Positions 13,931-22,417 are shown, numbered from the stretch's first letter. The stretch: 51,021 nucleotides of DNA from a virus (IMGVR_UViG_3300031857_018292:1-51021); one strand, 5' to 3'. Notes: generated by a model from the letters alone, not told the origin. Made by a program: numbers and translations.

Positions 13931-14492
13931 TCCAAACAAAATCACCAACACAGGTTGTGATCAGCTCTGCCTGGAAATAACAAATCAATGTAGCAGCGGC
14001 AGCAGCTGCAGCTGTCAAGCTTTTTAAATTTTCATTTCCGGGAAAAGCACTCTTCGCAAATCGGACAAATCCCCGGTACGAGGAAGACGGGCCCAGGGCC
14101 TGGAACTAATAATGTTTGAATGCCAGATCCAGATCTGCAGCTGACAGCGGCATGCTGTGCTGTTAGTTCCGGGAGGAATTACACGGTTGTGATTTGGTGG
14201 CGGTAGAGGCGGAGGCGGCGTGCTTGCATCAAGCCCGGAAATAATAAAACAACGGCAGCGACCTGGGATCCGACGGGCGTCCCCTGGAAATTACAACGGC
14301 AAGTTACTGGCCAGTACAGCTGTAAGCTGCAGCGGGCAAGACATCTTGTAATTTCCGGGCCAGATGGAGATCGTTGAATTTTCAACAAAGCGGCGAGGGA
14401 ATGGGAGGGGTAAAAATATAACGGGTTGGTTATTGACATAGCGGCGAGGGAATGGGAGGGTTATATATACAAACGGATGAAGGAGTGACGAC

Positions 14493-14924
14493 ATGCAAAC
14501 ATTTCTGCCATATGCAGACTTCGCACAGAGTGCACAGGTACTCGACTACAGGAGATTGGGAAAACAACGGGTAGAGACTTGGCAGCTCATCAGAGCAATC
14601 AACGGTGAGACCAAGGGATGGAGGAATCATCCAGCCGCTGTGATGTGGAGGGACCATGTCCCAGCGCTCGCAGTCTACGGAAAAGTTATTTGCGAAGAGT
14701 GGATTCGACGAGGGTACAACGACTCGATGCTGCCGCGGTTTGAATTAATTATTTCCGGGTCTGAAGATCTGCAGCTGCCAGCTTGGCTGGGAACTGAAAA
14801 CTTTCATAAGTCCCATCGCAGCAACCTCCTTCGTAAGTTCCCGGAGTACTACAGGTCCCATTGGCCAGAACTTCAAGATGACCTGCCATATGTATGGCCT
14901 GTGGATAACTTGGTTGGAGTCTGA
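14493..14924 (+). CDS. MSMEG_6728-family protein (pyrimidine-dimer glycosylase-like)
   Basis: A 143-residue protein. MQTFLPYADFAQSAQVLDYRRLGKQR (shown partly), WRNHPAAVMWRDH, AYGKVICEEWIRRG and LPYVWP are the conserved blocks of the MSMEG_6728 family common in mycobacteria and actinophages. The family is often annotated as similar to pyrimidine-dimer DNA glycosylase; the activity is not proven. A DNA repair or modification role is therefore tentative. AAGGAG precedes the ATG. A copy of the AATTATTTCCGGG element lies inside the coding sequence at 14747. Confidence 0.8.
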   Translation: MQTFLPYADFAQSAQVLDYRRLGKQRVETWQLIRAINGETKGWRNHPAAVMWRDHVPALAVYGKVICEEWIRRGYNDSMLPRFELIISGSEDLQLPAWLGTENFHKSHRSNLLRKFPEYYRSHWPELQDDLPYVWPVDNLVGV

Positions 14925-15015
14925 CGAGGAGGTCCAGAAGATCCAGCCTGGAACTAACAATGTTCGTTGTTACATGCACAGCTGCAGCGCTGCCAAAAAT
15001 TTTTCTTGACAGTAC

Positions 15016-15044
15016 TTGACATCGATTGCCCAGTTCTATAATAT
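15016..15044 (+). promoter_or_regulatory. Sigma70-like promoter
   Basis: Consensus TTGACA at 15016-15021 and TAATAT at 15039-15044 with 17-base spacing. An overlapping TATAAT at 15037 gives 15. It drives the gene at 15094. Downstream is the leader AAATGACGAAGGG, which recurs before the genes at 16134 and 21339. Confidence 0.65.
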
Positions 15045-15093
15045 AAATTCCACTAGCGAATGCTAGGTTTAAATGACGAAGGGATATCAATCA

Positions 15094-15489
15094 ATGGGTC
15101 AATATCATGTGCTCGTAAATGTCGACAAGAAGGAAGTAGTTACACCCCACCAACTCGGCTTGGGGCTCAAGCAATGGGAACATCTTGGTGAATTCAACGG
15201 CACCTTGGCTGACGCCCTTTATGTTTTAACAATGACCAGCCCAGCTCGAGGCGGCGGCGACTTACCTGAGACTGTAATTTCCGGGAGATGGGCGGGGGAC
15301 CGCTGTTTTGTTTACGGTGACTACACCGAGGAATCGGATTTACCAGACGGCATCTTCGACCAGGTCAAAGGGAAAGTAGATTCTGAGTTCACAGAAATCG
15401 GCGAGCTCGTATCCGAGGAACTTGGAAAAATATTTGGATTCCGAATGGAAGGCGAGGGTTGGAAACGGCGAGTCGTAATGACGGCTTGA
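15094..15489 (+). CDS. Conserved actinophage hypothetical protein
   Basis: A 131-residue protein starting MGQYHVLVNVDKKE. An ATG 21 bases upstream (15073) is an alternative, but ATGACGAAGGG recurs as an untranslated leader elsewhere. The N-terminus, the LKQWEHLGEFNG region and the RWAGDRCFVYGDY segment recall a conserved family in actinobacteria and their phages of unknown function. The reading frame crosses a TGTAATTTCCGGG element at 15273. Confidence 0.65.
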   Translation: MGQYHVLVNVDKKEVVTPHQLGLGLKQWEHLGEFNGTLADALYVLTMTSPARGGGDLPETVISGRWAGDRCFVYGDYTEESDLPDGIFDQVKGKVDSEFTEIGELVSEELGKIFGFRMEGEGWKRRVVMTA

Positions 15490-15613
15490 GCAAATAGCGG
15501 CACGGGAAGAGCCCGGAAATAATAACTTAACGGTGCACCTTTAAGCTTGGCCAGAGAGCCAGCAAGGTGCATCGTTTTTTCAATAACGGCGAGCGCAAGT
15601 GGAGGGTATATAA

Positions 15614-15853
15614 ATGGGTCGCAAGATTGTGACACGGATAGAGTTTGAGTTCGATGAGGACCTGTTGTATGAAGGAACTGACTCAACGGATGAGAGAAGT
15701 GACGAGGATGTGCTGGACTACGCAGCGGAGTGCTTCGTCGACGATATCTACAACATGGTGAAGTACAACGAGTTGTATGAAGTTGCTCGAGGACAAACAA
15801 GATTCGTTGATGACGAAGCTGCAGCTGCAGAACCCGGAAATAACAATGTCTGA
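15614..15853 (+). CDS. Small acidic hypothetical protein
   Basis: A 79-residue very acidic protein (FEFDEDLLYEGTDSTDE). Its last codons (AAAAEPGNNNV) are made of a CAGCTGCAG palindrome followed by a CCCGGAAATAACAATG element, which suggests the 3' end of the gene was shaped by insertion of repeat sequence. A GGAGGG ribosome site lies upstream. Confidence 0.6.
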   Translation: MGRKIVTRIEFEFDEDLLYEGTDSTDERSDEDVLDYAAECFVDDIYNMVKYNELYEVARGQTRFVDDEAAAAEPGNNNV

Positions 15854-16045
15854 TGTCTAGGGCCTGGATGCCATCCAGGCTCCAGGAAATAATAACTCGA
15901 GGACAGCGAGGAGTTTCTGGCAGCGCTGTCCGGGAAATAACAAATCCAAGGAGAAAGGCCAGGGACCCAGAGTCCCAGCCCGGAACTTAGAATGTTTTAT
16001 TGTGCCAGGGCCCTGAAGGTAATCACCGGGAACTGATAACTCAAC
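15854..16045. repeat. Array of hairpin plus CCGGGAAATAAYAA elements
   Basis: Four elements in tandem, each a hairpin followed at once by the conserved tail. GCCTGGATG-C-CATCCAGGC precedes the tail at 15882. GGACAGCG...CGCTGTCC precedes 15930. GGGAC-CCAGA-GTCCC precedes 15979. CAGGGCCCTG precedes 16026. The hairpin sequences differ while the tails are alike. No coding sequence is visible. Confidence 0.65.
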
Positions 16046-16072
16046 AAGCAGAGGACATGACCAGACAAACTC

Positions 16073-16100
16073 TTGACTTTTATTTTTTCTATAATAAACT
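16073..16100 (+). promoter_or_regulatory. Promoter for the DUF1281-like gene
   Basis: TTGACT at 16073-16078 with TAAACT at 16095-16100 (16-base spacer). The spacer is very T-rich. The leader then carries CAAATGACGAAAGGA before the ATG at 16134. Confidence 0.5.
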
Positions 16101-16133
16101 CTGTAATGGCAATCAAATGACGAAAGGAATGCC

Positions 16134-16763
16134 ATGCCAAACTGGTGCGACAACACAGTGTCCATATCTGGACCTGATGAAGCAATCAAAAGATTAGATA
16201 AGTTCGTAGGGCGACCATTGGTCTCTGATGAGGAAAAAGTAGATGAACCCATTTTTGCTTTGGGCAACATCAAACCTTCTACTCCTGACCTAGACCCTAA
16301 ATACGCAATGTTCCCAACAGAAGGAAAAGATGATTGGTGGCACAACAATGTAAATAGTTGGGGAACTAAGTGGGATGTATTTGGCGAGGGAGTCAATCGC
16401 TACATGGAGGAAGGCGCCGTAAGTTATTCGTTCCAGTCGGCTTGGTCCCCACCAACCCCGGTAATAGAACGGCTTGCCGAGATTTTCCCGGAAGTAAGAA
16501 TAGAGTTCAAGTATATGGAAGGTGGCATGGACTTCTGGGGTGTTGAGGTTTATGAGAACGGCGAGTTGGTATCGGAGGAAGGTGGGTCAATAACTCACAA
16601 GGCATACGAGGTAATGGAATACGAATGCTACGCATGCCAGTCCTACGAGGAAGAAGGCGAGAGCGAGGAATACTTTGAGTATCTCCATAGCGACTGCCCA
16701 CCAAAAGTAGAACGGCGTGCCAAGAAAAAGAAGCGCAAGAAAAAAGAAACGGCGAGCGCATAG
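16134..16763 (+). CDS. DUF1281/Api92-like ferredoxin-fold protein
   Basis: A 209-residue protein. MPNWCDNTVSISG at the start, WWHNNVNSWGTKWDV near residue 70, FQSAWSPPTPVIERLAEIFP near residue 100 and YMEGGMDFWGVEV are the family signature shared with phage Api92 and plasmid YubB-like proteins. The C-terminus adds a CYAC motif and a Lys/Arg run. The function of the family is unknown. AAAGGA lies eight bases before the ATG. Confidence 0.85.
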   Translation: MPNWCDNTVSISGPDEAIKRLDKFVGRPLVSDEEKVDEPIFALGNIKPSTPDLDPKYAMFPTEGKDDWWHNNVNSWGTKWDVFGEGVNRYMEEGAVSYSFQSAWSPPTPVIERLAEIFPEVRIEFKYMEGGMDFWGVEVYENGELVSEEGGSITHKAYEVMEYECYACQSYEEEGESEEYFEYLHSDCPPKVERRAKKKKRKKKETASA

Positions 16764-16922
16764 GGGTAAAAACTAACGGCGAGGGGGTGGGGTAAAAACC
16801 TGCCCCCAAGCAAACGGCAAGGGAAAAGACGGGAAGCTGGATCGGATCTCCCGGAAATGAAAACGGATAGATGACGCACAGCTCAGCACGCTAGACTTGA
16901 CGGATAGAGAAACGGAGTGAGT

Positions 16923-17210
16923 ATGGGTCGCCTACATTATTTTGATATTGACGGGAACTATGGGAACGCCGACAAGATAACGGTCATAGGTACAGAGCAG
17001 TGGATTCGTGAGGACTTCCTGCTGGTGCGTGAGTGTAAGGACGAGGATAGGTATCTCGTTGCTCGCCTTGTATCTGACTGGATTACAGAGGGTCGGGATA
17101 ACAAGAAATATAAAAAAGAGTTCAAGAAGTATGGACTAAAGCCCCACGACACAAAACCTGCTGAACCTGAAATCCCAGAAATTGTGAAAGAGGTTGATGT
17201 AGCCAACTAA
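16923..17210 (+). CDS. Hypothetical protein
   Basis: A 95-residue protein from ATG 16923, preceded by GGAG at a good distance; a GTG six bases upstream is an alternative. It contains HYFDIDGNYGNADKI and a Lys-rich central region followed by a Pro/Glu-rich C-terminus. No family recognised. Confidence 0.6.
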   Translation: MGRLHYFDIDGNYGNADKITVIGTEQWIREDFLLVRECKDEDRYLVARLVSDWITEGRDNKKYKKEFKKYGLKPHDTKPAEPEIPEIVKEVDVAN

Positions 17211-17267
17211 TAATGTTATTTCCGAAGCATAATGCTTTGCTGACCTGAACGAAATAACTATCTAACT

Positions 17268-17322
17268 TTCTGCCCCCCACGCTTTTACTCGTCATTTGAG
17301 CGTTGAGGGGCAGAACCTTTTT
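17268..17322 (+). terminator. Rho-independent terminator
   Basis: TTCTGCCCC(CCA)CGC pairs with GCG(TTGA)GGGGCAGAA around a 17-base loop. CCTTTTT follows. The T run runs straight into an inverted GGGGTAAAA site (TTTTACCCC at 17319-17327). Confidence 0.7.
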
Positions 17323-17442
17323 ACCCCCTTTCTCTATATCCACGACACGAAATAAGAAAAACTTGATTTATAGAATAGAGTGTGGAAAAATTGTCTTATG
17401 CGTTAGGGAACGCATGAACGACACAGAGAGAAAAGAGAGAAA

Positions 17443-17895
17443 ATGCTAGACAAGGACAAGCCTATTCAGGGTGTTTCGGTCTATGCCGAGTTCGCAAAAC
17501 CCGGCTATCGCACCGAGATTTTTATTACGCCTGACGGATTTTCTAACGAGGGCAAAGTAGTTCCTGCCAAAATCTTTAGCAGGATTACCAGCGCAGACAA
17601 GCCAAAGAAAGTTTGGCAACAATACACAGTTCAGTTGGTTGAGGACATGGCTAAGGTTGGTGAAACCTTGCTTGATATGGACAAGCGAAACGAATATGTG
17701 GATAAGCGATTAGCACACCTAGAAAATGTATTCGCAGGTTTGGTCGCTAACGAGTGGCAGATTACAAAAGAGCCTATCCTGATAGAAACCAGCAAGAACG
17801 ACCTATCAGAACTCGCTGAAAACAAGACACCTACAAAGGTGATTTATCGTATCAACCAAAGCAGGAAAGCACTTGGCTTTCCTGAAAACTTCTAG
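17443..17895 (+). CDS. Hypothetical protein upstream of the AAA+ gene
   Basis: A 150-residue protein with a beta-rich N-terminus (GVSVYAEFAKPGYRTEIFITP) and a central helix (LLDMDKRNEYVDKRLAHLENVFAG). No family recognised. A TAGAAT -10 lies at 17371-17376, with a roughly 65-base leader. Twelve bases separate it from the MoxR-like gene, so it may be a third component of that module. Confidence 0.6.
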   Translation: MLDKDKPIQGVSVYAEFAKPGYRTEIFITPDGFSNEGKVVPAKIFSRITSADKPKKVWQQYTVQLVEDMAKVGETLLDMDKRNEYVDKRLAHLENVFAGLVANEWQITKEPILIETSKNDLSELAENKTPTKVIYRINQSRKALGFPENF

Positions 17896-17907
17896 GGGGT
17901 AGCAAAA

Positions 17908-18960
17908 ATGGATTTGGAAACTAAATCAAAACTCACTTCCATAAGTGGAAGTTTTTGGAAAATCGTAAATGAGTGCCTTATTCAGGGTGTTGATGATGAG
18001 GTTAGACTTAGACTTGGCGCAGAGGTAAAGCCAAGTGGTCGTTGCGTTGAGAGAGCGAGTGGTGATGAAAGAAAAGCACGAACCAGCGCACCTACTCCTA
18101 GTGGTGTAGAAGTGGCGAATATGGAAGCAGATGAGTTCTATGTTCGTCCTAATGGACAAAAGTATTTCACTCGTTCATGGGGTATCCACACAGATACAGC
18201 AGTTCTAAGAAAAGCAAGAGAAGCAACTAACAACTTCTTTTCTAGTGGAGTTGGTTCGCCACAGTTCGCTTACTTCTATGGAGTTCCCGGAACAGGAAAA
18301 ACTGCTTTGGTAGAAGCAAGTTTCCATGACGACAAAGTTATTACTTTGGTAGGTAATGGTGATACTGATACCAATGATTTTTATGGTTCGTTTATCCAAA
18401 CCCCTAGTGGAAAGTTTGAGTGGGTAGATGGTGGATTTATTGAGGCAGTAGAAAATGGTTATGTATTTTTTATTGACGAGATAGGTCTTATTGACCCTAA
18501 AGCGTTGGCAATAGTTTATGCCGTCATGGACGGACGAAAGAGTATTACTATTCCAATGAACCCTGATAGAGGAACTATCAAAGTCCATGAAAACTTTTAT
18601 GTAGTTTCAGCGACTAATCCAAACGCTCCCGGAGTTAGACTTTCCGAAGCCATGCTTTCTCGCTTCCAACTACAAGTGGAACTAACAACTGATTATGCGC
18701 TCGCAAAGAAGTTAGGTGTTCCAGCGACAATGGTGAGCGTTGCTCAAAATCTTTACAAGCGCACACAAGGCGATAGTGCTGAAATCTCATGGTCGCCACA
18801 AATGCGTGAGTTGATAGGTTTCAGAGATACTTCCGATATTTTCGGAACAGAGTTCGCTATTGCTAACTTGATAGCAAGTGCGCCTGAACTAGATAGAGAT
18901 GTTGTGGTTGATGTTATCTCTAGGGCGTATGGCGCAGAATATAAACCTGCCAAGATTTAG
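17908..18960 (+). CDS. MoxR/CbbQ-type AAA+ ATPase
   Basis: A 350-residue protein. Walker A is GVPGTGKTA near residue 130, Walker B is VFFIDEIGL near residue 188, and sensor 1 is VVSATNPNAPG near residue 230, followed by MLSRFQLQVEL. This is the AAA_5/MoxR branch, which acts as a chaperone that remodels or inserts cofactors into target proteins together with a VWA-domain partner. That partner is encoded directly downstream. The N-terminal 80 residues are not conserved-looking. In phage the target is unknown. Confidence 0.88.
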   Translation: MDLETKSKLTSISGSFWKIVNECLIQGVDDEVRLRLGAEVKPSGRCVERASGDERKARTSAPTPSGVEVANMEADEFYVRPNGQKYFTRSWGIHTDTAVLRKAREATNNFFSSGVGSPQFAYFYGVPGTGKTALVEASFHDDKVITLVGNGDTDTNDFYGSFIQTPSGKFEWVDGGFIEAVENGYVFFIDEIGLIDPKALAIVYAVMDGRKSITIPMNPDRGTIKVHENFYVVSATNPNAPGVRLSEAMLSRFQLQVELTTDYALAKKLGVPATMVSVAQNLYKRTQGDSAEISWSPQMRELIGFRDTSDIFGTEFAIANLIASAPELDRDVVVDVISRAYGAEYKPAKI

Positions 18961-18994
18961 AAAGGGGTTTTTTACCCCCTTCTAATATATGGGC

Positions 18995-19030
18995 GAAGGT
19001 GGGGGCTTCTCTCTCCCCCACCTTCCCTTT
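18995..19030 (+). terminator. Rho-independent terminator
   Basis: A perfect 11-bp stem (GAAGGTGGGGG at 18995-19005 with CCCCCACCTTC at 19015-19025) and a 9-base loop, followed by CCTTTCT. It separates the ATPase gene from the VWA gene; TAGGAT at about 19032 may be the -10 of the next promoter. Confidence 0.7.
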
Positions 19031-19088
19031 CTAGGATAGAAGTGATACGATTAGAGAGTAAGGACACACGACAAGAAAAGGGAACAAA

Positions 19089-20873
19089 ATGGCTCATATA
19101 AAGCATAAGGAAGCCACTAACTCAAAGGTGAAAACACCTAGCGAGTGGCTAGGCGTTGGTTATGAAATCACGCAGTTAGTAAATAAGTGGTCTGATAGAA
19201 CAGACCTAGTTGCGCTAATAAATCAAGAAGCAGGACAAGGCGCACCTGCTTGCTATATTCCAGCGTTCGCAGAAGTGGAAGTAAATAGCAAAGAAGCGTT
19301 TGGGGAAATAACAACTCCTAATCAAGTCAATGATTTGACTAAGAGAGCGAACCAATACGAGTGGGCTAAAGCCACAGGTGCTATTCGCCATGAGGCATAC
19401 CACGCAAAGTTTTCTGCTTGGGATATGCCAAGCGCAAGTAAGGCTCTCAAAGATGATGAGTATTCTGCTTTGGTCTTACTAGAGGAAGGTCGCATAGAAG
19501 CGTGGGGTATCAAGACCCACCCTGACGCAAAAGTTTTTCTACGAGCAAGTGCTATGGGTTTGATTATTGACGAAGCAAAAGAAGTATTTGGAAAAGAAAC
19601 TTCCAGCGTTGCTAGTGCTAGTTCGCTAGTTGGTCTATGCCACGCAAGAGTTATCGCAGGTTCGCTTGATGAGGACGAAGCACTAGACCTAATCGCAGAA
19701 GTAGAAAAAGTATTAGGTAAAGAGTTAGTAGATAAGTTGGAAGCGATTATCAAAGAGTTTCAGGCACACTCTAATCACACAGATATTTCTGCTTGCTATC
19801 CATTAGCAAAAGAGTGGGCGAAGTTAGTTCGTGAAAAGAAAGAGGAAATGGGTGAAAGCGAAGGTGGTTGCGAGTTCCCTACTTTCGTAGAGATTATGAA
19901 AGAGATGTTAGGGGAAATGGAAAAGCAAGTTCCTATTTCCAATGAAAGAGATTTACAAGACCAAAAGCGTTCAGAGGATATGAAAGAGAGCGCAACTGCT
20001 AAAGAGCAGACTTCTAAAGAGCAAAAGAAAAATGAGGAAATCGCTAAGGAAGTATTTTCTAAATCAACAGGTCCCGGAGAGAGCGCAACTCGTTCTCGCC
20101 TAACAGAGAAAAGACCCCCTAATGGCGCAGAGCGTAATAGCGCAGTAAAAATCGCTAGGGCTTTGGAAAGAGCAAAGTATCGTGAGCGTGGTCTTACAGA
20201 AAAGGGAAGTGTAGTTCCCCCCGGAAAACTAAACACACGAAAGATTATTGAGGCTAAAGCGTTAGAGCAAAGAGGCGTATTTACTCAACCAACTGCTTTC
20301 ACAAAGAAAGTTCGTAAGCACACAGACGAGCCACCACTAACAGTTGGAGTAATGGTTGATATTTCAGGTTCTATGGGAAGTGCCATGAACCCAATGGCTT
20401 CTACTGCTTGGATTATGAGTGAGGCAGTTCGCCGAGTTCAGGGAAATGTCGCTATGGTTTATTACGGAAGTGATGTGTTCCCAACTCTCAAAAGAGGGCA
20501 ACGACTAAAAGAAGTAAATGTTTATTCTGCCCCTGACGGAACTGAAAAGTTTGATAAGGCGTTTCGTGCTTTGGACGGCGCACTCCACTTGATTTATGGA
20601 CAGGGCGCACGACTTCTCGTAGTTGTGTCGGACGGACAATACACACCACAAGAAACAGAAAGCGCAAAGTCATGGATAAAGACCTGCTCTAAAAACGGCG
20701 TAGCAGTTCTATGGTTGCCTATCGGCTCTCACGATTACTACGCAAAAGATATTTGCGAGGGTGCTAACGCAGAAATCGTTGTCGGCATAACTGACCCAAC
20801 AAGTTCGGCGTTGGCTATCGGAAAGTGCGCCGAGAGAGTTCTCTCAACGGCAGGAAAGAGGTTGAGCGCATAA
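19089..20873 (+). CDS. VWA-domain protein, CobT-like, MoxR partner
   Basis: A 594-residue protein. The C-terminal VWA domain has the MIDAS motif VDISGSMGS near residue 424, the later conserved Thr/Ala region (FDKAFRALDGAL) and LLVVVSDGQYTP. The middle is charged and low-complexity (KEQTSKEQKKNEE), as in the cobaltochelatase CobT and other MoxR-associated VWA proteins. HEAYHAKFSAWD near residue 100 resembles an HExxH-like patch but lacks the canonical spacing. It pairs with the upstream AAA+ ATPase. Target unknown. Confidence 0.85.
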   Translation: MAHIKHKEATNSKVKTPSEWLGVGYEITQLVNKWSDRTDLVALINQEAGQGAPACYIPAFAEVEVNSKEAFGEITTPNQVNDLTKRANQYEWAKATGAIRHEAYHAKFSAWDMPSASKALKDDEYSALVLLEEGRIEAWGIKTHPDAKVFLRASAMGLIIDEAKEVFGKETSSVASASSLVGLCHARVIAGSLDEDEALDLIAEVEKVLGKELVDKLEAIIKEFQAHSNHTDISACYPLAKEWAKLVREKKEEMGESEGGCEFPTFVEIMKEMLGEMEKQVPISNERDLQDQKRSEDMKESATAKEQTSKEQKKNEEIAKEVFSKSTGPGESATRSRLTEKRPPNGAERNSAVKIARALERAKYRERGLTEKGSVVPPGKLNTRKIIEAKALEQRGVFTQPTAFTKKVRKHTDEPPLTVGVMVDISGSMGSAMNPMASTAWIMSEAVRRVQGNVAMVYYGSDVFPTLKRGQRLKEVNVYSAPDGTEKFDKAFRALDGALHLIYGQGARLLVVVSDGQYTPQETESAKSWIKTCSKNGVAVLWLPIGSHDYYAKDICEGANAEIVVGITDPTSSALAIGKCAERVLSTAGKRLSA

Positions 20874-20942
20874 CTCAACGGCAAGGTTTCGTAGTCGGGT
20901 ATCGTTCCCAAAAGGTTCGTGTGTCCCCCCTGCTACGGATAA

Positions 20943-20981
20943 CAGAACCCCCTACACAAGTGGTTGCGTAGGGGGTTTCTG
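20943..20981 (+). terminator. Rho-independent terminator
   Basis: CAGAA-CCCCCTAC pairs with GTAGGGGG-TTTCTG around a 14-base loop. TTTCTGC follows. It ends the VWA gene transcript, and a TATATAAGAG-GGGGTAAAA site follows at 21000. Confidence 0.65.
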
Positions 20982-21033
20982 CTTTCGGTATATAAGAGGG
21001 GGGTAAAAAATAGACGGATAGAGTTTTACCCCC

Positions 21034-21300
21034 CTTCTATATATGGAACTTAGATTTTCAGTTTCCAACTCCAGCCGGGAACCCAAGCCAAAAACACGCT
21101 CAAAAATCTTGCCAGCAACAATGCTAACTTCGGGAACTGAAAACTTTGAGATGAGATAGGACGGGTGCTGGCAACTTAGATTTTCATTTGGTTTCAGGTA
21201 GCCCAGGTCAGCAAGCGTGATTTTGACCAGGGTAGCACCAGAAATAGGGAACTGAAAACTTTTGGTTGAGAGCAAATGCTTGAGGTTCTATTTTAGAAAT
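21034..21300. repeat. Gene-free repeat cluster
   Basis: No convincing gene. AACTTAGATTTTCA occurs twice (21046 and 21174). TTGCCAGCA (21108-21116) pairs with TGCTGGCAA (21167-21175). GGGAACTGAAAACTTT variants of the CCGGGAAATAAYAA element occur near 21132 and 21248. A TTGAGG-17-TACGCT promoter candidate near 21273-21301 precedes the gene at 21339. Confidence 0.5.
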
Positions 21301-21338
21301 GCTACGCTTCTCTCAAGCCAAATGACGAAAGGGAAAAA

Positions 21339-21509
21339 ATGGTTGAGTGCGGTTCATGTTTGGGAGTCCATGAAGTTGAGGACGACCCATGTTATTGCGT
21401 TGTTTGTTCTAATAATTACGATAGTGGTTGTATGAACGAAATAAATGGAGAGCCTGTTTGTTTCGGTTGTTCAGAGAAAAAGGGATACAAGAGGGATACA
21501 AATGAGTAA
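21339..21509 (+). CDS. Small double zinc-ribbon protein
   Basis: A 56-residue frame. CGSC near the start, CYCVVC near residue 18, a C at 31 and CFGC near residue 41 give at least three Cys pairs, enough for two zinc knuckles. GAAAGGG lies upstream in the recurring AAATGACGAAAGGG leader. It overlaps the next gene by 8 bases. Function unknown; size and cysteine layout suggest a binding protein. Confidence 0.65.
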   Translation: MVECGSCLGVHEVEDDPCYCVVCSNNYDSGCMNEINGEPVCFGCSEKKGYKRDTNE

Positions 21510-21657
21510 ATACGAAGTAGTGGTTTCAGCAAACATTAGAACTGTATGGCAAGCCGATAACGAGCAAGAGGCTCTACGGCTGGCAGACGAGTGGGTGCGA
21601 CAGGAATACGGCGACCTGATACACAAAGCTAATCTTGATGTAAGGGAGATTTCATAA
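21502..21657 (+). CDS. Small hypothetical protein
   Basis: A 51-residue protein starting MSKYEVVVSANIRTVWQADN, then EQEALRLADEWVRQ. A beta-beta-alpha-type layout. A longer in-frame start at 21445 would run through the zinc protein gene and has no ribosome site; GAGGGAT precedes the ATG at 21502. The stop overlaps the next ATG (TAATG). Confidence 0.6.
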   Translation: MSKYEVVVSANIRTVWQADNEQEALRLADEWVRQEYGDLIHKANLDVREIS

Positions 21658-21887
21658 TGGCAGAAATCCACTACCTCATCTGCTTTGATACAGAAACTCA
21701 AAAGTGGAAGTCGGCAGATGAGGCTTTGGGTTCTTGGTTTAGGAACGGCGTGGTGTGGGACGGCAAAGACCACGAGGAAGGTAAGTGGCGACCACTCAAC
21801 TATGACGACCCTGTTGAAATGGATTTGGAATACGAGGCTTCCGATAAGGTCGGCGAGTTGTTGAGGAAGCTAAACGGAGATATATAA
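21657..21887 (+). CDS. Hypothetical protein
   Basis: A 76-residue acidic protein rich in Trp (SWFRNGVVWDGKDH). No family recognised. Start codon overlaps the preceding stop; a GGGGTAAAA site at 21892-21900 immediately follows its end. Confidence 0.6.
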   Translation: MAEIHYLICFDTETQKWKSADEALGSWFRNGVVWDGKDHEEGKWRPLNYDDPVEMDLEYEASDKVGELLRKLNGDI

Positions 21888-21900
21888 CTAGGGGGTAAAA

Positions 21901-22374
21901 ATGCCAACGGCAGGGGATTACGAGATAGAGTTTGTTTGGCATGACGGAAATGTTCCTGATGCAGACCACCAAGATCCGATTTGGTGGGAGAACGGCGCGG
22001 TCTGTTCAGTTCGGCTTGACGATTTAGAAGTTGTAATTCATAAAGACGGCGCGACTAGAATTGAGGACAGGGAAACGGGAAGTATTTACACCAGCAGTAG
22101 TGAGTTCCCAGCAGAGGTAAACGGAGATAAAGCTTTAGAGGAAGTGAGTTCAGGGAACTATCCACGCTTCTATTGGGAGAATAATCCGTGGTTTGATATT
22201 TACACACCTGACGGAGAACACCTAGATATGGTTGGTCATGGTGCTGATGAAGTGTTTGATAGTGCTTGCGATTATCTGATAGAGCAGTTCACGAACTTAT
22301 GCCAAATAGAAAACAACCAAATCCCACAGGTTGAGGGAAGGCGCGTTGTGGTTGTTGATTTTGGGGACGAGTAG
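21901..22374 (+). CDS. Hypothetical acidic protein
   Basis: A 157-residue, very acidic protein (WHDGNVPDADHQDPIWWENG). The GGGGTAAAA site ends exactly one base before the ATG, so the G run can also serve as ribosome site. Ends with VVVVDFGDE. No family recognised. Confidence 0.6.
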   Translation: MPTAGDYEIEFVWHDGNVPDADHQDPIWWENGAVCSVRLDDLEVVIHKDGATRIEDRETGSIYTSSSEFPAEVNGDKALEEVSSGNYPRFYWENNPWFDIYTPDGEHLDMVGHGADEVFDSACDYLIEQFTNLCQIENNQIPQVEGRRVVVVDFGDE

Positions 22375-22417
22375 TTATAGAATATATACACAAGGGGTAA
22401 AAAACGAAGGGACACAA

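Larger units (their letters stand above)
13583..14492. repeat. Gene-free repeat-rich region
   Basis: About 900 bases without a convincing gene. It contains nine copies, in both orientations, of the CCCGGAAMTAAYAA element (for example 13672, 13971, 14029, 14099, 14162, 14234, 14283 and 14346). It also has repeated palindromes built on CAGCTG/CTGCAG and AGATCT, a GGCCCAGGGCC palindrome just before 14099, two near-identical GCGGCGAGGGAATGGGAGGG copies (about 14392 and 14440), and a candidate structured RNA at 13780-13930. Confidence 0.6.

Noticed and set aside
13789-13980. 63-residue frame on the + strand
   Set aside because: No ribosome site, unlikely composition, and it lies across the nested RNA stems.
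13421-16045. CRISPR array made of the CCGGGAAATAAYAAC repeats
   Set aside because: The repeats are short, in both orientations, irregularly spaced and partly inside genes. No cas gene is present.
13421-16045. Integron attC sites
   Set aside because: GTTAGTTCC looks a little like the GTTRRRY core, but no paired core boxes and no integrase are present.
22331-22417. Longer start for the WHAIGGRWSG protein
   Set aside because: It would overlap the preceding gene, and AAGGGA sits directly before the ATG at 22418.
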